From contig CAZAXY010000001.1 in the NCBI GenBank assembly GCA_964489125.1, positions 1 to 64,000 on the forward strand: a stretch of 64,000 nucleotides of DNA. The letters are read 5' to 3'. The stretch's first letter is position 1, and each line of letters starts with the position of its first letter. This document shows, piece by piece, positions 1 through 8,575 of this stretch. Made by a program: the position numbers and the translations under genes. The notes beneath the pieces were generated by a model. It did not search any database, had not been told where the DNA came from, and saw nothing but the letters and a program-made list of their open reading frames with translations. Source of the stretch: GYS-P2D sp964489125 (lineage in GTDB: Bacteria > Bacteroidota > Bacteroidia > Chitinophagales > Saprospiraceae).

Positions 1-2
1 AG

Positions 3-728
3 CTTGCGGATCTCAATCAACCCTTGCTTAAAGACTTGTCTATTAACGCTCCGGGCACATTACAACATAGCTTGCAAGTTGCCAACCTCGCCGAAGCAGC
101 AGGTGATGCCGTAGGCGCTAATACTACGATGATCAAAGTTGGAGCCTTGTATCATGATATTGGTAAGCTACATAACCCGATGATTTTCATCGAAAATCAG
201 AGTGGTATAAATCCACATGATCAACTGAACAACTTTGAGAGTGCTCGAGCGATAATTGCTCACTGTGCTGAAGGGGTCAAGATGGCTCAAAAAGCAGGGC
301 TACCCAAGCCAATTATCAATATTATCAAATCTCATCATGGCGATACTCGAGTGGAGTATTTCTACAGGAATCAGCTGAGCTCTAACCCCGATAAAGAATT
401 TGACGAGAGCCTATTCAGATACCCCGGTCCACGACCTAAAACGAAGGAAGAGTCTATTCTGATGATTGCGGATAGTCTTGAAGCGGCGAGTAAGAGTCTC
501 AAAAATCCAACAGGCAAAGACATCGATGAGTTAGTTGAGAAGATTGTGAACTACAAGATTAATAACGATCAGTTGTCTGATTCTAAGTTGAGTTTCGAAG
601 ATCTTCAGAAGTCGGTTGAAGTTTTTAAGGCGATGCTTCGTAATATCAACCATATACGGGTGGAGTACCCTGATGAAGTTAAGAAGCCTCCTGCTGATGG
701 GCTTGTCGAAGCAAGTCAAAATGTATAG
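3..728 (+). CDS. 7TM-HD family phosphohydrolase (PgpH-like), C-terminal part
   Basis: The reading frame is open from the window edge, so the gene starts upstream. Only about the last 240 residues are present; the family is usually near 700 residues, with an extracellular domain and seven TM helices before this part. The visible part is a cytoplasmic HD domain with LQHSLQVA, the metal-binding HD pair in LYHDIGKL, a later SHHGDT and an IADSLEAASKS helix. In characterised PgpH proteins this domain hydrolyses cyclic di-AMP; that activity is inferred here from family membership. The 3' end overlaps the convergent coaE gene by 50 bp. A TTG at 24 is in frame, but the conserved sequence continues upstream of it, so it is not the real start. 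Confidence 0.88.
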   Translation, partial: LADLNQPLLKDLSINAPGTLQHSLQVANLAEAAGDAVGANTTMIKVGALYHDIGKLHNPMIFIENQSGINPHDQLNNFESARAIIAHCAEGVKMAQKAGLPKPIINIIKSHHGDTRVEYFYRNQLSSNPDKEFDESLFRYPGPRPKTKEESILMIADSLEAASKSLKNPTGKDIDELVEKIVNYKINNDQLSDSKLSFEDLQKSVEVFKAMLRNINHIRVEYPDEVKKPPADGLVEASQNV

Positions 729-1287
729 CGAGCACTTTAGAGATTATCTTGGGATCTTCATAGTTGTCGATGATATAGTCTGCCACCTTTCTTTTCTCGG
801 CACTAGGTAGTTGATTGTTCATTCGTTTAATCACCTCATCTTTAGTTGCACCATCTCTATCGATGACACGGCGTATTCGTTCTTGCTTAGGTGCATCAAC
901 GACTATCAATTTGTCCATCAATTTGTAGGACCCTGTTTCAATCGACAAGGCGCTTTCTTGAATTACATAGAGATTTTCCTTTAATTGAGAGTGCCCCCAG
1001 GCAATAAAGTCATTGCGTACAGCAGGATGAACAATGGCATTCATATTCTGGAGGAGCTTTTTATTATTGAAAATTTGACTTGACAGATGCTTTCGATTTA
1101 GGGAGCCATCACTTAGATAGGATTCAGCACCAAATAGTGTAGTAATATCAAGTATGACATCCGTATTTTCTATCATGATCTGCTTGGCACGATAATCTGA
1201 ATAATATACGGGTACCCCCAAGCTCTCAAATATGCCTGCACAGTATGTCTTGCCGGAGGCAATACCCCCTGTAATGCCAACTATCAT
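679..1287 (-). CDS. coaE: Dephospho-CoA kinase
   Basis: Catalyses the last step of coenzyme A synthesis, ATP-dependent phosphorylation of the 3'-hydroxyl of dephospho-CoA. The 202-residue length fits the family. The P-loop GGIASGKT lies at residues 7-14. The lid region has the usual Arg-rich pattern (ERIRRVIDRDG), followed by a helix ending in NNQLP. The ATG overlaps the stop of the upstream yigZ-type gene by 4 bp, so the two are probably co-transcribed. The 3' end runs 50 bp into the convergent HD-domain gene. Confidence 0.95.
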   Translation of the reverse strand: MIVGITGGIASGKTYCAGIFESLGVPVYYSDYRAKQIMIENTDVILDITTLFGAESYLSDGSLNRKHLSSQIFNNKKLLQNMNAIVHPAVRNDFIAWGHSQLKENLYVIQESALSIETGSYKLMDKLIVVDAPKQERIRRVIDRDGATKDEVIKRMNNQLPSAEKRKVADYIIDNYEDPKIISKVLAIHFDLLRQAHQQEAS

Positions 1288-1934
1288 ATAACAGAATTTA
1301 TAGTGATTAGCTCAGATGTAAAGCTATTATCAATTTGATCGGGAGCATAGCCATGAATTTTAGCAGTGATCGCAAGCATCTTTATGTCTATAAGAGACTT
1401 TCTACATGAAATCAGGAGATGTGGTTTTGGTTCGAACTTACTTTCTACAATATCAATATTTTCGGATTTTAGCACTTCATAGAGCCGTCCCATAATGTCA
1501 ATCGGATAATTAATTATCCGTTGCTCTGATATGTATTTAGTAATACGTGATGACGCCGATAGACTATCTATTGTTGCAGTCTTATATGCTCGTATAAGTC
1601 CTGTGGCACCGAGCTTGGTTCCACCGAAATACCTAACTACAGCCACAAGTATATCCGACAATCCTTGACTCAAGATTTCATTATATATCGGCCTGCCTGC
1701 AGTACCTGATGGCTCTCCGTCATCATTCATCCTAAATTCTGCTCCCATCAGTCCGATTCGATACGCATAGCATATATGATTCGATTTGGGATGTAGGCCT
1801 TTTAATGAATCGATCGAAGCCTTATGTTCCTCGATACTATTACATGGGTAGGCGTAGCTTATGAACTTACTTCCTTTCTCCCGATAGATTCCCTCTGCTG
1901 GGCTGTTAATCGTATCATAATGATCTAGCTCCAT
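1284..1934 (-). CDS. YigZ/IMPACT (UPF0029) family protein
   Basis: The N-terminal domain carries the IMPACT-family signature RYFGGTKLGATGLIRAYK, preceded by EKGSKF near the N terminus and NDDGEPSGTAG in the middle. About 70 C-terminal residues form the small ferredoxin-like domain found in bacterial YigZ. The biochemical role of bacterial YigZ proteins is not well established. An in-frame ATG at 1958 would add eight residues. I prefer 1934 because it gives the usual spacing of about 15 residues to the EG.YREKGSKF motif. It forms a tight pair with coaE (4-bp overlap). Confidence 0.88.
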   Translation of the reverse strand: MELDHYDTINSPAEGIYREKGSKFISYAYPCNSIEEHKASIDSLKGLHPKSNHICYAYRIGLMGAEFRMNDDGEPSGTAGRPIYNEILSQGLSDILVAVVRYFGGTKLGATGLIRAYKTATIDSLSASSRITKYISEQRIINYPIDIMGRLYEVLKSENIDIVESKFEPKPHLLISCRKSLIDIKMLAITAKIHGYAPDQIDNSFTSELITINSVI

Positions 1935-1994
1935 AGTAGTCTTAACTCCAATCATCAATATATTAGTATTTTATTTATTTGTTAGCGGGAGTAG

Positions 1995-2002
1995 TATATT
2001 TG
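1995..2002 (+). promoter_or_regulatory. Bacteroidota-type -7 promoter element (TATATTTG)
   Basis: A perfect match to TAnnTTTG lies 22 nt before the ATG of the DUF1599 gene. A TTTG at 1978-1981 is present, but its spacing (13 nt) is shorter than usual for a -33 element, so only the -7 part is supported. Confidence 0.45.
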
Positions 2003-2024
2003 AAGCTTTTCACAGGCTGGCTGT

Positions 2025-2564
2025 ATGGAATCAACGTTAAGTTCCTTTGATAGGATATTAAATTCATGTCTAGATGTTTTTCTGAAGAAGAATAAAGACT
2101 ACGGTACGTCCTGGCGTGTGCTCAGAGCCCCATCTCTGACCGATCAGATATTAATCAAAGCAAGCCGTATTAGATCCATCGATGAGAAGGGAGTTCAGAA
2201 AGTAGATGATCCTCTGCATCTTGAATTCTACGGTCTAATCAACTACTCGATTATGGCGTTGATTCAATTATCTGATGATGATTTGGAAAAAGAACTAAAC
2301 GCCGACCAGCTAGAAGAGTTATATAAGGGTCAGATAGCCAGCATAAGAAGGTTATTATCCGATAAAAATCATGACTACGGCGAAGTGTGGCGGATGATGA
2401 GAGTATCGAGTATTATAGATATTATCCTGATGAAGGTGCACAGGATCATAAACATCGAAGAGAATCAGGGTAAAACTCTTATATCAGAAGGCACCGATGC
2501 TAACTATCACGATATTATAAATTATAGCGTATTCGCAATAATCAAACTAGAAGAAAAGACATAG
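2025..2564 (+). CDS. DUF1599 protein with two tandem copies of the domain
   Basis: A 179-residue protein made of two related halves. The first half has KKNKDYGTSWRVLR and a following INYSIMALI; the second repeats this as DKNHDYGEVWRMMR and INYSVFAII. This duplicated form matches the DUF1599 family of Bacteroidota. The family has been related to nucleotide-modification-associated domains, but no activity is established, so no function is assigned. It starts 22 nt after a TAnnTTTG element and is followed after 4 bp by the BT_3928-type membrane protein, a pairing that is common in this phylum. Confidence 0.85.
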   Translation: MESTLSSFDRILNSCLDVFLKKNKDYGTSWRVLRAPSLTDQILIKASRIRSIDEKGVQKVDDPLHLEFYGLINYSIMALIQLSDDDLEKELNADQLEELYKGQIASIRRLLSDKNHDYGEVWRMMRVSSIIDIILMKVHRIINIEENQGKTLISEGTDANYHDIINYSVFAIIKLEEKT

Positions 2565-2568
2565 TAGA

Positions 2569-4053
2569 ATGACTTTATTTACACTTTTAGCATGGGTCCT
2601 TTTAGCGGCAGTCTTGCTCACACTAATGGTTGTGTACGGATTGAAGGCTCACAAGAATATACTGATGAGCTTCGCTCAGAATTATGTGGGTGCTTTATTT
2701 CTGTTTTCAGGGTGGGTAAAAGCCGTAGATCCCTTGGGTACAGCCTATAAGATGCAAGACTACTTTGCCGAATTTGAAGCAACATTTGAATCTACTTGGT
2801 TCGGATTTATAGCACCTATATTTCCATTGCTATCTCAGTATGTTGTTGCTTTCTCAGTCTTTATGATTGTCTTTGAGATTGTCTTAGGTTTAATGTTGAT
2901 CTTAGGTCACAAGCCCAAATTTACCTCTTGGGCATTTTTAATTCTTGTACTCTTCTTCACCTTCTTGACAGGTTTTACCTATTTGACAGGATATGTGCCA
3001 GATGGTGTCAATTTCTTCAATTTCTCTGATTGGGGGGCATATAAGGATACCAACATGAAAGTGACGGACTGTGGATGCTTCGGAGATTTTATCAAACTAA
3101 AACCTAAGACATCCTTTCTTAAGGACGTATTCTTATTAATTCCCGGATTTTTCTTTCTGTTTAAGCCATCTCGTATGCATCAGCTGTTCAGTCGAAATAT
3201 TCGCAACATTCTGGTCATACTGACCATAGTCGGAATCACTTTTTACTGCTTTAGCAATTATATATGGGATATTCCTAAAAACGATTTTAGACCGTTCAAG
3301 AAAGATAGGAACATATATTTGGCTAAGCAAGCAGAAGATGAAGCACAAGCAAATGTGCAGATTACACATTATGGTATAACGAATAAAGAAACGGGAGAAT
3401 ACTTGCAACTTCCCTATGCACAGTATCTGAAGGAGTTTCAAAACTATCCCAAAGAATCGTTCGAACTTGAACAGATCAAATCACTGCCAACTATCGAAAA
3501 ATCTAAATTGTCTGATTTCGATATAGCAGACTTAGAGGGTTACCAAATTAATGATGACATACTCAATAATGAAAAGCCAGTGGTTTTCATTGTAGCCTAC
3601 AAGTTGTATGGCGATGGTGTGCCAGCCACTAAGATTATGAAGGATACTATCCATTCATATGATACAATTCGAGTTAATGGTCTCAGGGACTATGAAATAA
3701 AGAGAAATGTGGAGTCTATATCTGAGCGTACAGTGAGTTACTCCGACAACGTGTGGAAGGAGGATTACGCTAATAGATATCGCGACATCATCAAACCATT
3801 TGTAGACGCCGCCCAAGCTGATGGTGCTGAGGTGATCATGGCAATTGGAGGCGCCAGTGAAGATCAAGTATTAGACTTTAAGGAAGATCTTAATATCGAT
3901 GTTAATTATGGATTAGCTGATGATATCTTGCTCAAAACAATAGTCAGATCTAATCCAGGAATAGTACTCATAGATCAAGGCACGATCTTAAATAAGTGGC
4001 ACTATAAAAAATTACCAAGCTGGGATAGTGTAAAAGCTAGCTATATCGACTAA
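2569..4053 (+). CDS. BT_3928-family DoxX/MauE-like membrane protein
   Basis: A 494-residue membrane protein. The N-terminal half holds about six hydrophobic segments (roughly residues 5-22, 35-50, 75-97, 118-140, 185-200 and 212-232), with the conserved VTDCGCFGDFIKLKP loop near residue 170. Such a DCGCFGD loop is typical of this DoxX/MauE-like family. The soluble C-terminal part (about 250-494) ends in a thioredoxin-like stretch (KTIVRSNPGIVLIDQG...NKW) but has no CxxC pair, so it is unlikely to be a conventional oxidoreductase. Function is unknown. It lies 4 bp after the DUF1599 gene, and nusB follows after 53 bp. Confidence 0.85.
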   Translation: MTLFTLLAWVLLAAVLLTLMVVYGLKAHKNILMSFAQNYVGALFLFSGWVKAVDPLGTAYKMQDYFAEFEATFESTWFGFIAPIFPLLSQYVVAFSVFMIVFEIVLGLMLILGHKPKFTSWAFLILVLFFTFLTGFTYLTGYVPDGVNFFNFSDWGAYKDTNMKVTDCGCFGDFIKLKPKTSFLKDVFLLIPGFFFLFKPSRMHQLFSRNIRNILVILTIVGITFYCFSNYIWDIPKNDFRPFKKDRNIYLAKQAEDEAQANVQITHYGITNKETGEYLQLPYAQYLKEFQNYPKESFELEQIKSLPTIEKSKLSDFDIADLEGYQINDDILNNEKPVVFIVAYKLYGDGVPATKIMKDTIHSYDTIRVNGLRDYEIKRNVESISERTVSYSDNVWKEDYANRYRDIIKPFVDAAQADGAEVIMAIGGASEDQVLDFKEDLNIDVNYGLADDILLKTIVRSNPGIVLIDQGTILNKWHYKKLPSWDSVKASYID

Positions 4054-4070
4054 AGTATCAGGTAATATTA

Positions 4071-4078
4071 TACATTTG
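4071..4078 (+). promoter_or_regulatory. Bacteroidota-type -7 promoter element (TACATTTG)
   Basis: A perfect TAnnTTTG match lies in the 53-bp gap before nusB, 28 nt upstream of its ATG. No TTG is found at the expected -33 distance. It suggests that nusB-guaA can be transcribed independently of the BT_3928 gene. Confidence 0.4.
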
Positions 4079-4106
4079 TTGAATATTACATTTTTTAAAG
4101 ATATAA

Positions 4107-5042
4107 ATGTTAAGTAGAAGAAGCGTACGCATAAAAGCCATGCAATTGCTCTTTGCGGTGAACAGGGATCAGGAACTCACTCCTGAGGTTGCGAAGGAAA
4201 GATTTTGGAAATCAATAGATGATACATTTAACTTGTATCTCCTAAATCTTGCTGTCCTATTGAATATCACACGCACTGCCCAAAAAGATTTAGAAAATCG
4301 TAAAAAGAAACACCTACCCAACGATCTTGACAAAATATTTAAGGATAAGATATTTAGTAATGAATTGATTCAGAATCTTGATAAGAATTCAGAATTTAAA
4401 AAAGCATTAGGCCCCTTAGAGATTGAACAGCTTATTCAGAGTGATTACTATGACTCTATGTATAACGAGTTCGCCAAGACTCAAGCGTATATAGACTATG
4501 TCACTAAGGAAAGCTCGGACGATGATCATCTTCAAATTCTGTTAGAATTGTATCGCTTCTGTAGGCAGAATGAACTCTACAATGAGATTATGGAAGGATA
4601 CTACGGTACTTGGATTGATGACAAGTCTGTAGTAGTTGGTGCTGTTAAAAAAACACTCAAGGCTTTACCTCAAGACCAACATAATTTCTTCTATCAATAT
4701 AAGTCACCTGACGAAACAGTCAAGGATTTCGGTTTTAATCTATTCTCTAAGACTCTGGAGGACGATGCGTCTCTATTAGCTCAGATAGAACCGACTTTAA
4801 AAAACTGGGACTCAGATCGTATCGCAGTCATTGATATGATCTTGATGAAAATGGCTTTATGTGAGATGATTGGTTTTAGCACGATTCCAACTAAGGTCAC
4901 GATCAATGAGTATGTTGAAATAGCAAAAAACTATAGCACTGCCAAAAGCAAAGAGTTCATCAACGGGGTCTTGGATAAAATCATGAAAGAACTCGAAGAA
5001 TCAGGAAGCTTGAACAAGGTTGATCGAAATTCTGAATCATAA
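4107..5042 (+). CDS. nusB: Transcription antitermination factor NusB, long Bacteroidota form
   Basis: The NusB fold is recognisable at the C terminus (about residues 225-300), with NWDSDRIAVIDMILMKMAL, the PTKVTINEYVEIAK segment and SKEFINGVLDKI. NusB binds boxA RNA with NusE/S10 in rRNA antitermination. The protein has 311 residues, about twice the E. coli length. The additional N-terminal part begins with the NusB-like SRRSVRIKAMQLLFA and then contains a long charged helical insert. This long form is usual in Bacteroidota. The stop codon overlaps the guaA start (TAATG), indicating translational coupling. Confidence 0.93.
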   Translation: MLSRRSVRIKAMQLLFAVNRDQELTPEVAKERFWKSIDDTFNLYLLNLAVLLNITRTAQKDLENRKKKHLPNDLDKIFKDKIFSNELIQNLDKNSEFKKALGPLEIEQLIQSDYYDSMYNEFAKTQAYIDYVTKESSDDDHLQILLELYRFCRQNELYNEIMEGYYGTWIDDKSVVVGAVKKTLKALPQDQHNFFYQYKSPDETVKDFGFNLFSKTLEDDASLLAQIEPTLKNWDSDRIAVIDMILMKMALCEMIGFSTIPTKVTINEYVEIAKNYSTAKSKEFINGVLDKIMKELEESGSLNKVDRNSES

Positions 5043-6586
5043 TGAGTTCTGCACCAGCTCAAGACAAGGTGGTTATACTTGACTTTGGTTCGCAGTATAC
5101 ACAGCTGATTGCCCGCAGAGTAAGAGAACTCAACATCTTCTGCGAGATTTATCCCTATAACAAGGATATTGCAGAGATTTCAGATGCTAAGGCAATAATA
5201 CTTTCTGGTAGCCCTTGTTCAGTCAACCAAGAGGATCGCCTTGATATTGATGTAGATAGAGTATCGCAGATTGCTCCTGTGCTAGGCGTATGCTATGGTG
5301 CTCAATATATCGCAGATTACTATGGAGGCACAGTCGCTAAATCTAAAAGGAGAGAATACGGTCGTGCCAATATCTCCATGGCGCAGGATCCATTATGGTC
5401 TAAGGTTAATGACAATTCGCAAGTGTGGATGTCACATGCAGACACGATTCTAAATTTGCCTGATACCTTTGAGGTAATAGCGAATACTGGAAGTATTCCT
5501 ATAGCCGCTTATCGACTTCCAAATCACAATAATGAAATCTACGGAATCCAATTCCATCCAGAAGTAACGCATAGTTCGGAGGGGCTGACAATCCTTTCCA
5601 ATTTTTTGATAGACATCTGTGAGGTCAAGCCCAACTGGAGTGCCAGCTCTTATGTGGATCAGACAGTCAGTGAAATCAAATCAAAAGTTGGTGGTGATCA
5701 TGTATTATTGGGAATATCTGGTGGAGTAGACTCAACTGTCGCAGCCTTATTAATTAATAAGGCAATAGGTAAACAGTTAACATCATTTTTTATCAATAAT
5801 GGACTTCTTAGGAAGAATGAGTTTGATGAAGTTTTAGCAGGATATAAATCTCTCGGACTTAACGTGAGAGGAATAGATGCATCAGAAGAGTTCTTAACTG
5901 CACTAAATGGCATATCCGACCCTGAGCAAAAAAGAAAAATCATTGGAAAGACATTTGTGGATGTCTTCCTCAGAGAAGCAGATAAGTTGAAGGATATCAA
6001 GTGGTTAGCACAAGGTACTATCTATCCTGACGTAATAGAGTCTGTAAGTGTGAATGGACCATCGGCCACGATTAAGTCGCATCATAATGTTGGAGGATTA
6101 CCAGATTATCTTGATTTGTCTTTATTGGAACCCTTGAGAATGCTTTTTAAGGATGAAGTACGTAGAGTAGGGCGCACACTCGGATTACCTGATGAATTTG
6201 TTCAGCGACATCCATTTCCTGGACCTGGACTGGCGATTAGAGTTTTAGGAGAGCTGTCACCAGAACGAATCAGATTATGCCAAGAAGCAGATCACATCTA
6301 TATCAATCTACTTAAAGAACATGGATGGTATGACAAGATCTGGCAGGCTGGAGCGATTCTTCTTCCTGTTAAATCTGTCGGGGTTATGGGAGATGAGCGT
6401 ACTTATGAGTATACTGTGGCACTCAGGGCCGTACATTCTGTAGATGGGATGACAGCAGATTGGACACACATCCCATATGAGTTATTAGCATTAATATCCA
6501 ATGAAATCATTAATTCTGTAAAAGGAATAAACCGAGTAGTCTATGATATCAGTTCTAAACCTCCAGCCACGATTGAATGGGAATAA
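5042..6586 (+). CDS. guaA: GMP synthase (glutamine-hydrolysing)
   Basis: Converts XMP to GMP using glutamine and ATP. Domains in order: a class I glutamine amidotransferase (about 9-195) with nucleophile Cys84 in GVCYGAQ and His172/Glu174 in FHPE; an ATP pyrophosphatase with P-loop SGGVDS at 226-231; and the GMP synthetase dimerisation domain with RHPFPGPGLAIR and the conserved ending KPPATIEWE. At 514 residues it is full length, with all catalytic residues present. It starts on the TAATG overlap with nusB. Its 3' end overlaps the next gene's likely start by up to 44 bp. Confidence 0.98.
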   Translation: MSSAPAQDKVVILDFGSQYTQLIARRVRELNIFCEIYPYNKDIAEISDAKAIILSGSPCSVNQEDRLDIDVDRVSQIAPVLGVCYGAQYIADYYGGTVAKSKRREYGRANISMAQDPLWSKVNDNSQVWMSHADTILNLPDTFEVIANTGSIPIAAYRLPNHNNEIYGIQFHPEVTHSSEGLTILSNFLIDICEVKPNWSASSYVDQTVSEIKSKVGGDHVLLGISGGVDSTVAALLINKAIGKQLTSFFINNGLLRKNEFDEVLAGYKSLGLNVRGIDASEEFLTALNGISDPEQKRKIIGKTFVDVFLREADKLKDIKWLAQGTIYPDVIESVSVNGPSATIKSHHNVGGLPDYLDLSLLEPLRMLFKDEVRRVGRTLGLPDEFVQRHPFPGPGLAIRVLGELSPERIRLCQEADHIYINLLKEHGWYDKIWQAGAILLPVKSVGVMGDERTYEYTVALRAVHSVDGMTADWTHIPYELLALISNEIINSVKGINRVVYDISSKPPATIEWE

Positions 6587-7919
6587 TATATTGATCGCAA
6601 TAGCGCTCATGTTATTATTTATTGGATGCTCATCTACTCGTAGCAGTACGGGATCTAACCCTGTTGTATTAGATTCACGAGAATCCGAAGAATTATCTAA
6701 TAATAAGTCAGAATCTATCGCGGTAGATACAATTAAGTGGACAATCACTGATGAAGAAGTCGTTTCGCCTATTACCTCTGATTTGGCTTCTGCGGAAGTG
6801 CTTCCATTTCAAGAGGAGTATAAAGAAGATTATAACGTAGCGCTAATGCTCCCGTTTAAATTAACGGGAAACACTTTAGAGGATATGAGTCTCTACAATC
6901 AAAAGTTTGCTCAATTTTATGCTGGATACATAATGGCCATGGAAGGGGAAGATTGGATTCGCACGACAACATATCATACCAATCGTAAAGAGCACAATGT
7001 GAGGACAGTATTGAACAAGATGAACTCTAATACCGATGTTATCATAGGGCCATTTGACAAAAGCAGAACAGTGCCTATGGTAGCTGAATATGGCAGAGAG
7101 AACAAAATACCCGTTATTTCACCTTGGGCAGTGTCAACAAGGACTACCGAGGACAATTTATTCTATCTCCAGCTAACTCCTAATCTCAGTGAATATTGGA
7201 CAAGGATAATACAAGATGCCACCAAGAATTTTGATCGATCTAAGATCAGAATTATTACTAATGACGATGGGAGTGATAAGGGGATGATACGCTTTATTCA
7301 ACGGTTGAATGAAGAGAATAGTGGGCTTCCAATTTCGGAGCCTCTACAGGAGTACCCTGTATCAATGGACTCGTTACTACATGGAGATTCACTAGTTTTT
7401 AAAACCGCATTTGAAGAAGATGTAGAGGCGTTCATCATACCACATTACAATACAACGAGTCACGATGAACTAATTTATCAAACCTTACGCAAAATTAATG
7501 CGGAGAAGGAAAATAGACAACCTCATGTATATGTCATGCCACAAGCTATCAAAAGTGATCGAACTGATCTAAATATTCTAAACAATCTGGATCTGAAAAT
7601 TTGTGATTATCGTTTCTATGATAAACGATCAGTTGATTATCTAAACTTTAGAAAAGGATATTATGCTCTTTATGGTAGCCTCCCTAATGATGATGCATAT
7701 TATGGATACGATATTGGCAAGTTTGTCGTCTATGGATTGAAGAATTATGGCAAATACTTCCATTATTATATCAAGGATGAAAAACTATCATTGGATCAGA
7801 TGAGTATCTCAGTTACTCCTTACAAGAACTCGGATGACGAGTTACTCTATCTGATGAATGATCATTTGGATATTTTAGAATTTGATGAAGGATACTTCCA
7901 ACTCAAGAATGTAGACTAA
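6543..7919 (+). CDS. Periplasmic-binding-protein-fold lipoprotein (type 1)
   Basis: The N terminus carries a lipoprotein signal with a hydrophobic stretch ending in LLFIGC, so Cys28 would be the lipidated residue. The mature part from about residue 95 looks like a type 1 periplasmic binding fold: VALMLPF strand, YAGYIMAMEG helix, DVIIGPFDKSRTVPMV and IPVISPWAVS. Bacteroidota often carry such domains with N-terminal LysM repeats; no LysM is visible here. Ligand and role are unknown. Two starts are possible: ATG 6543 (44-bp overlap with guaA) or TTG 6573 (14-bp overlap), which would give a more compact signal peptide. The trmH gene follows after 2 bp. Confidence 0.75.
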   Translation: MISVLNLQPRLNGNNILIAIALMLLFIGCSSTRSSTGSNPVVLDSRESEELSNNKSESIAVDTIKWTITDEEVVSPITSDLASAEVLPFQEEYKEDYNVALMLPFKLTGNTLEDMSLYNQKFAQFYAGYIMAMEGEDWIRTTTYHTNRKEHNVRTVLNKMNSNTDVIIGPFDKSRTVPMVAEYGRENKIPVISPWAVSTRTTEDNLFYLQLTPNLSEYWTRIIQDATKNFDRSKIRIITNDDGSDKGMIRFIQRLNEENSGLPISEPLQEYPVSMDSLLHGDSLVFKTAFEEDVEAFIIPHYNTTSHDELIYQTLRKINAEKENRQPHVYVMPQAIKSDRTDLNILNNLDLKICDYRFYDKRSVDYLNFRKGYYALYGSLPNDDAYYGYDIGKFVVYGLKNYGKYFHYYIKDEKLSLDQMSISVTPYKNSDDELLYLMNDHLDILEFDEGYFQLKNVD

Positions 7920-7921
7920 TC

Positions 7922-8569
7922 GTGTCTATTACCATCTTAGAGCGACGTAAAGAGCGCATGAAGGAGGTTATCAGCAACCGACAGCATAATCTAACGGTAA
8001 TCCTGGAAAATGTACATGATCCTCATAATATTGGGGCAGTCCTGCGAACATGCGATTCTGTGGGTATAAACGAGATCTATATACTCTTCACTGATAAACG
8101 ACTGAGTAAAAAAGGGCTAGAGGTGGGTGTAACGAGCTCTTCAGGATCTAATCAGTGGATTAAGGTTCATTATTATCAAGATGTTGAGGCGTGTTTTACA
8201 GCAGTCAAGAATAAGTACGATGTGATATATGGCACTGCTATCGGACCTAAATCCAAGAGCCTGTATGATATAAATCTATCCAAATCGTGTGCCTTATTGT
8301 TTGGCAATGAGCATGAAGGAATAACACCAGAGGCGATGGCTTTCGTAGATCATAATTTTCTGATTCCACAGTATGGCTTTGTCAAGAGCCTTAACATCTC
8401 GGTTGCGTGTGCTGTGAGTTTATATGAGGCTCTCAGACAGCGAGATTCGGAAGATTACTATAATCGATCATTTGGTGATCATGAAAATGATCAATCTCTG
8501 TTAGATGATTTCATCGCCGTACACGAACAAAAAAAGCTCAATAAGATCAACAACAAGAAGATCTTTTAA
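7922..8569 (+). CDS. trmH: tRNA 2'-O-ribose methyltransferase, TrmH (SpoU) family
   Basis: A 215-residue SPOUT-class methyltransferase. The three SpoU motifs are present: VHDPHNIGAVLRTCDS near the N terminus, ALLFGNEHEGI in the middle and SLNISVACAVSLYEALR near the C terminus. The arrangement and short N terminus match TrmH, which methylates G18 of tRNA from S-adenosylmethionine. The start is a GTG two bases after the preceding stop, so the gene is probably part of the nusB-guaA transcript. It converges on the aminotransferase gene with a 6-bp gap and no evident terminator. Confidence 0.87.
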   Translation: MSITILERRKERMKEVISNRQHNLTVILENVHDPHNIGAVLRTCDSVGINEIYILFTDKRLSKKGLEVGVTSSSGSNQWIKVHYYQDVEACFTAVKNKYDVIYGTAIGPKSKSLYDINLSKSCALLFGNEHEGITPEAMAFVDHNFLIPQYGFVKSLNISVACAVSLYEALRQRDSEDYYNRSFGDHENDQSLLDDFIAVHEQKKLNKINNKKIF

Positions 8570-8575
8570 TCAGGC

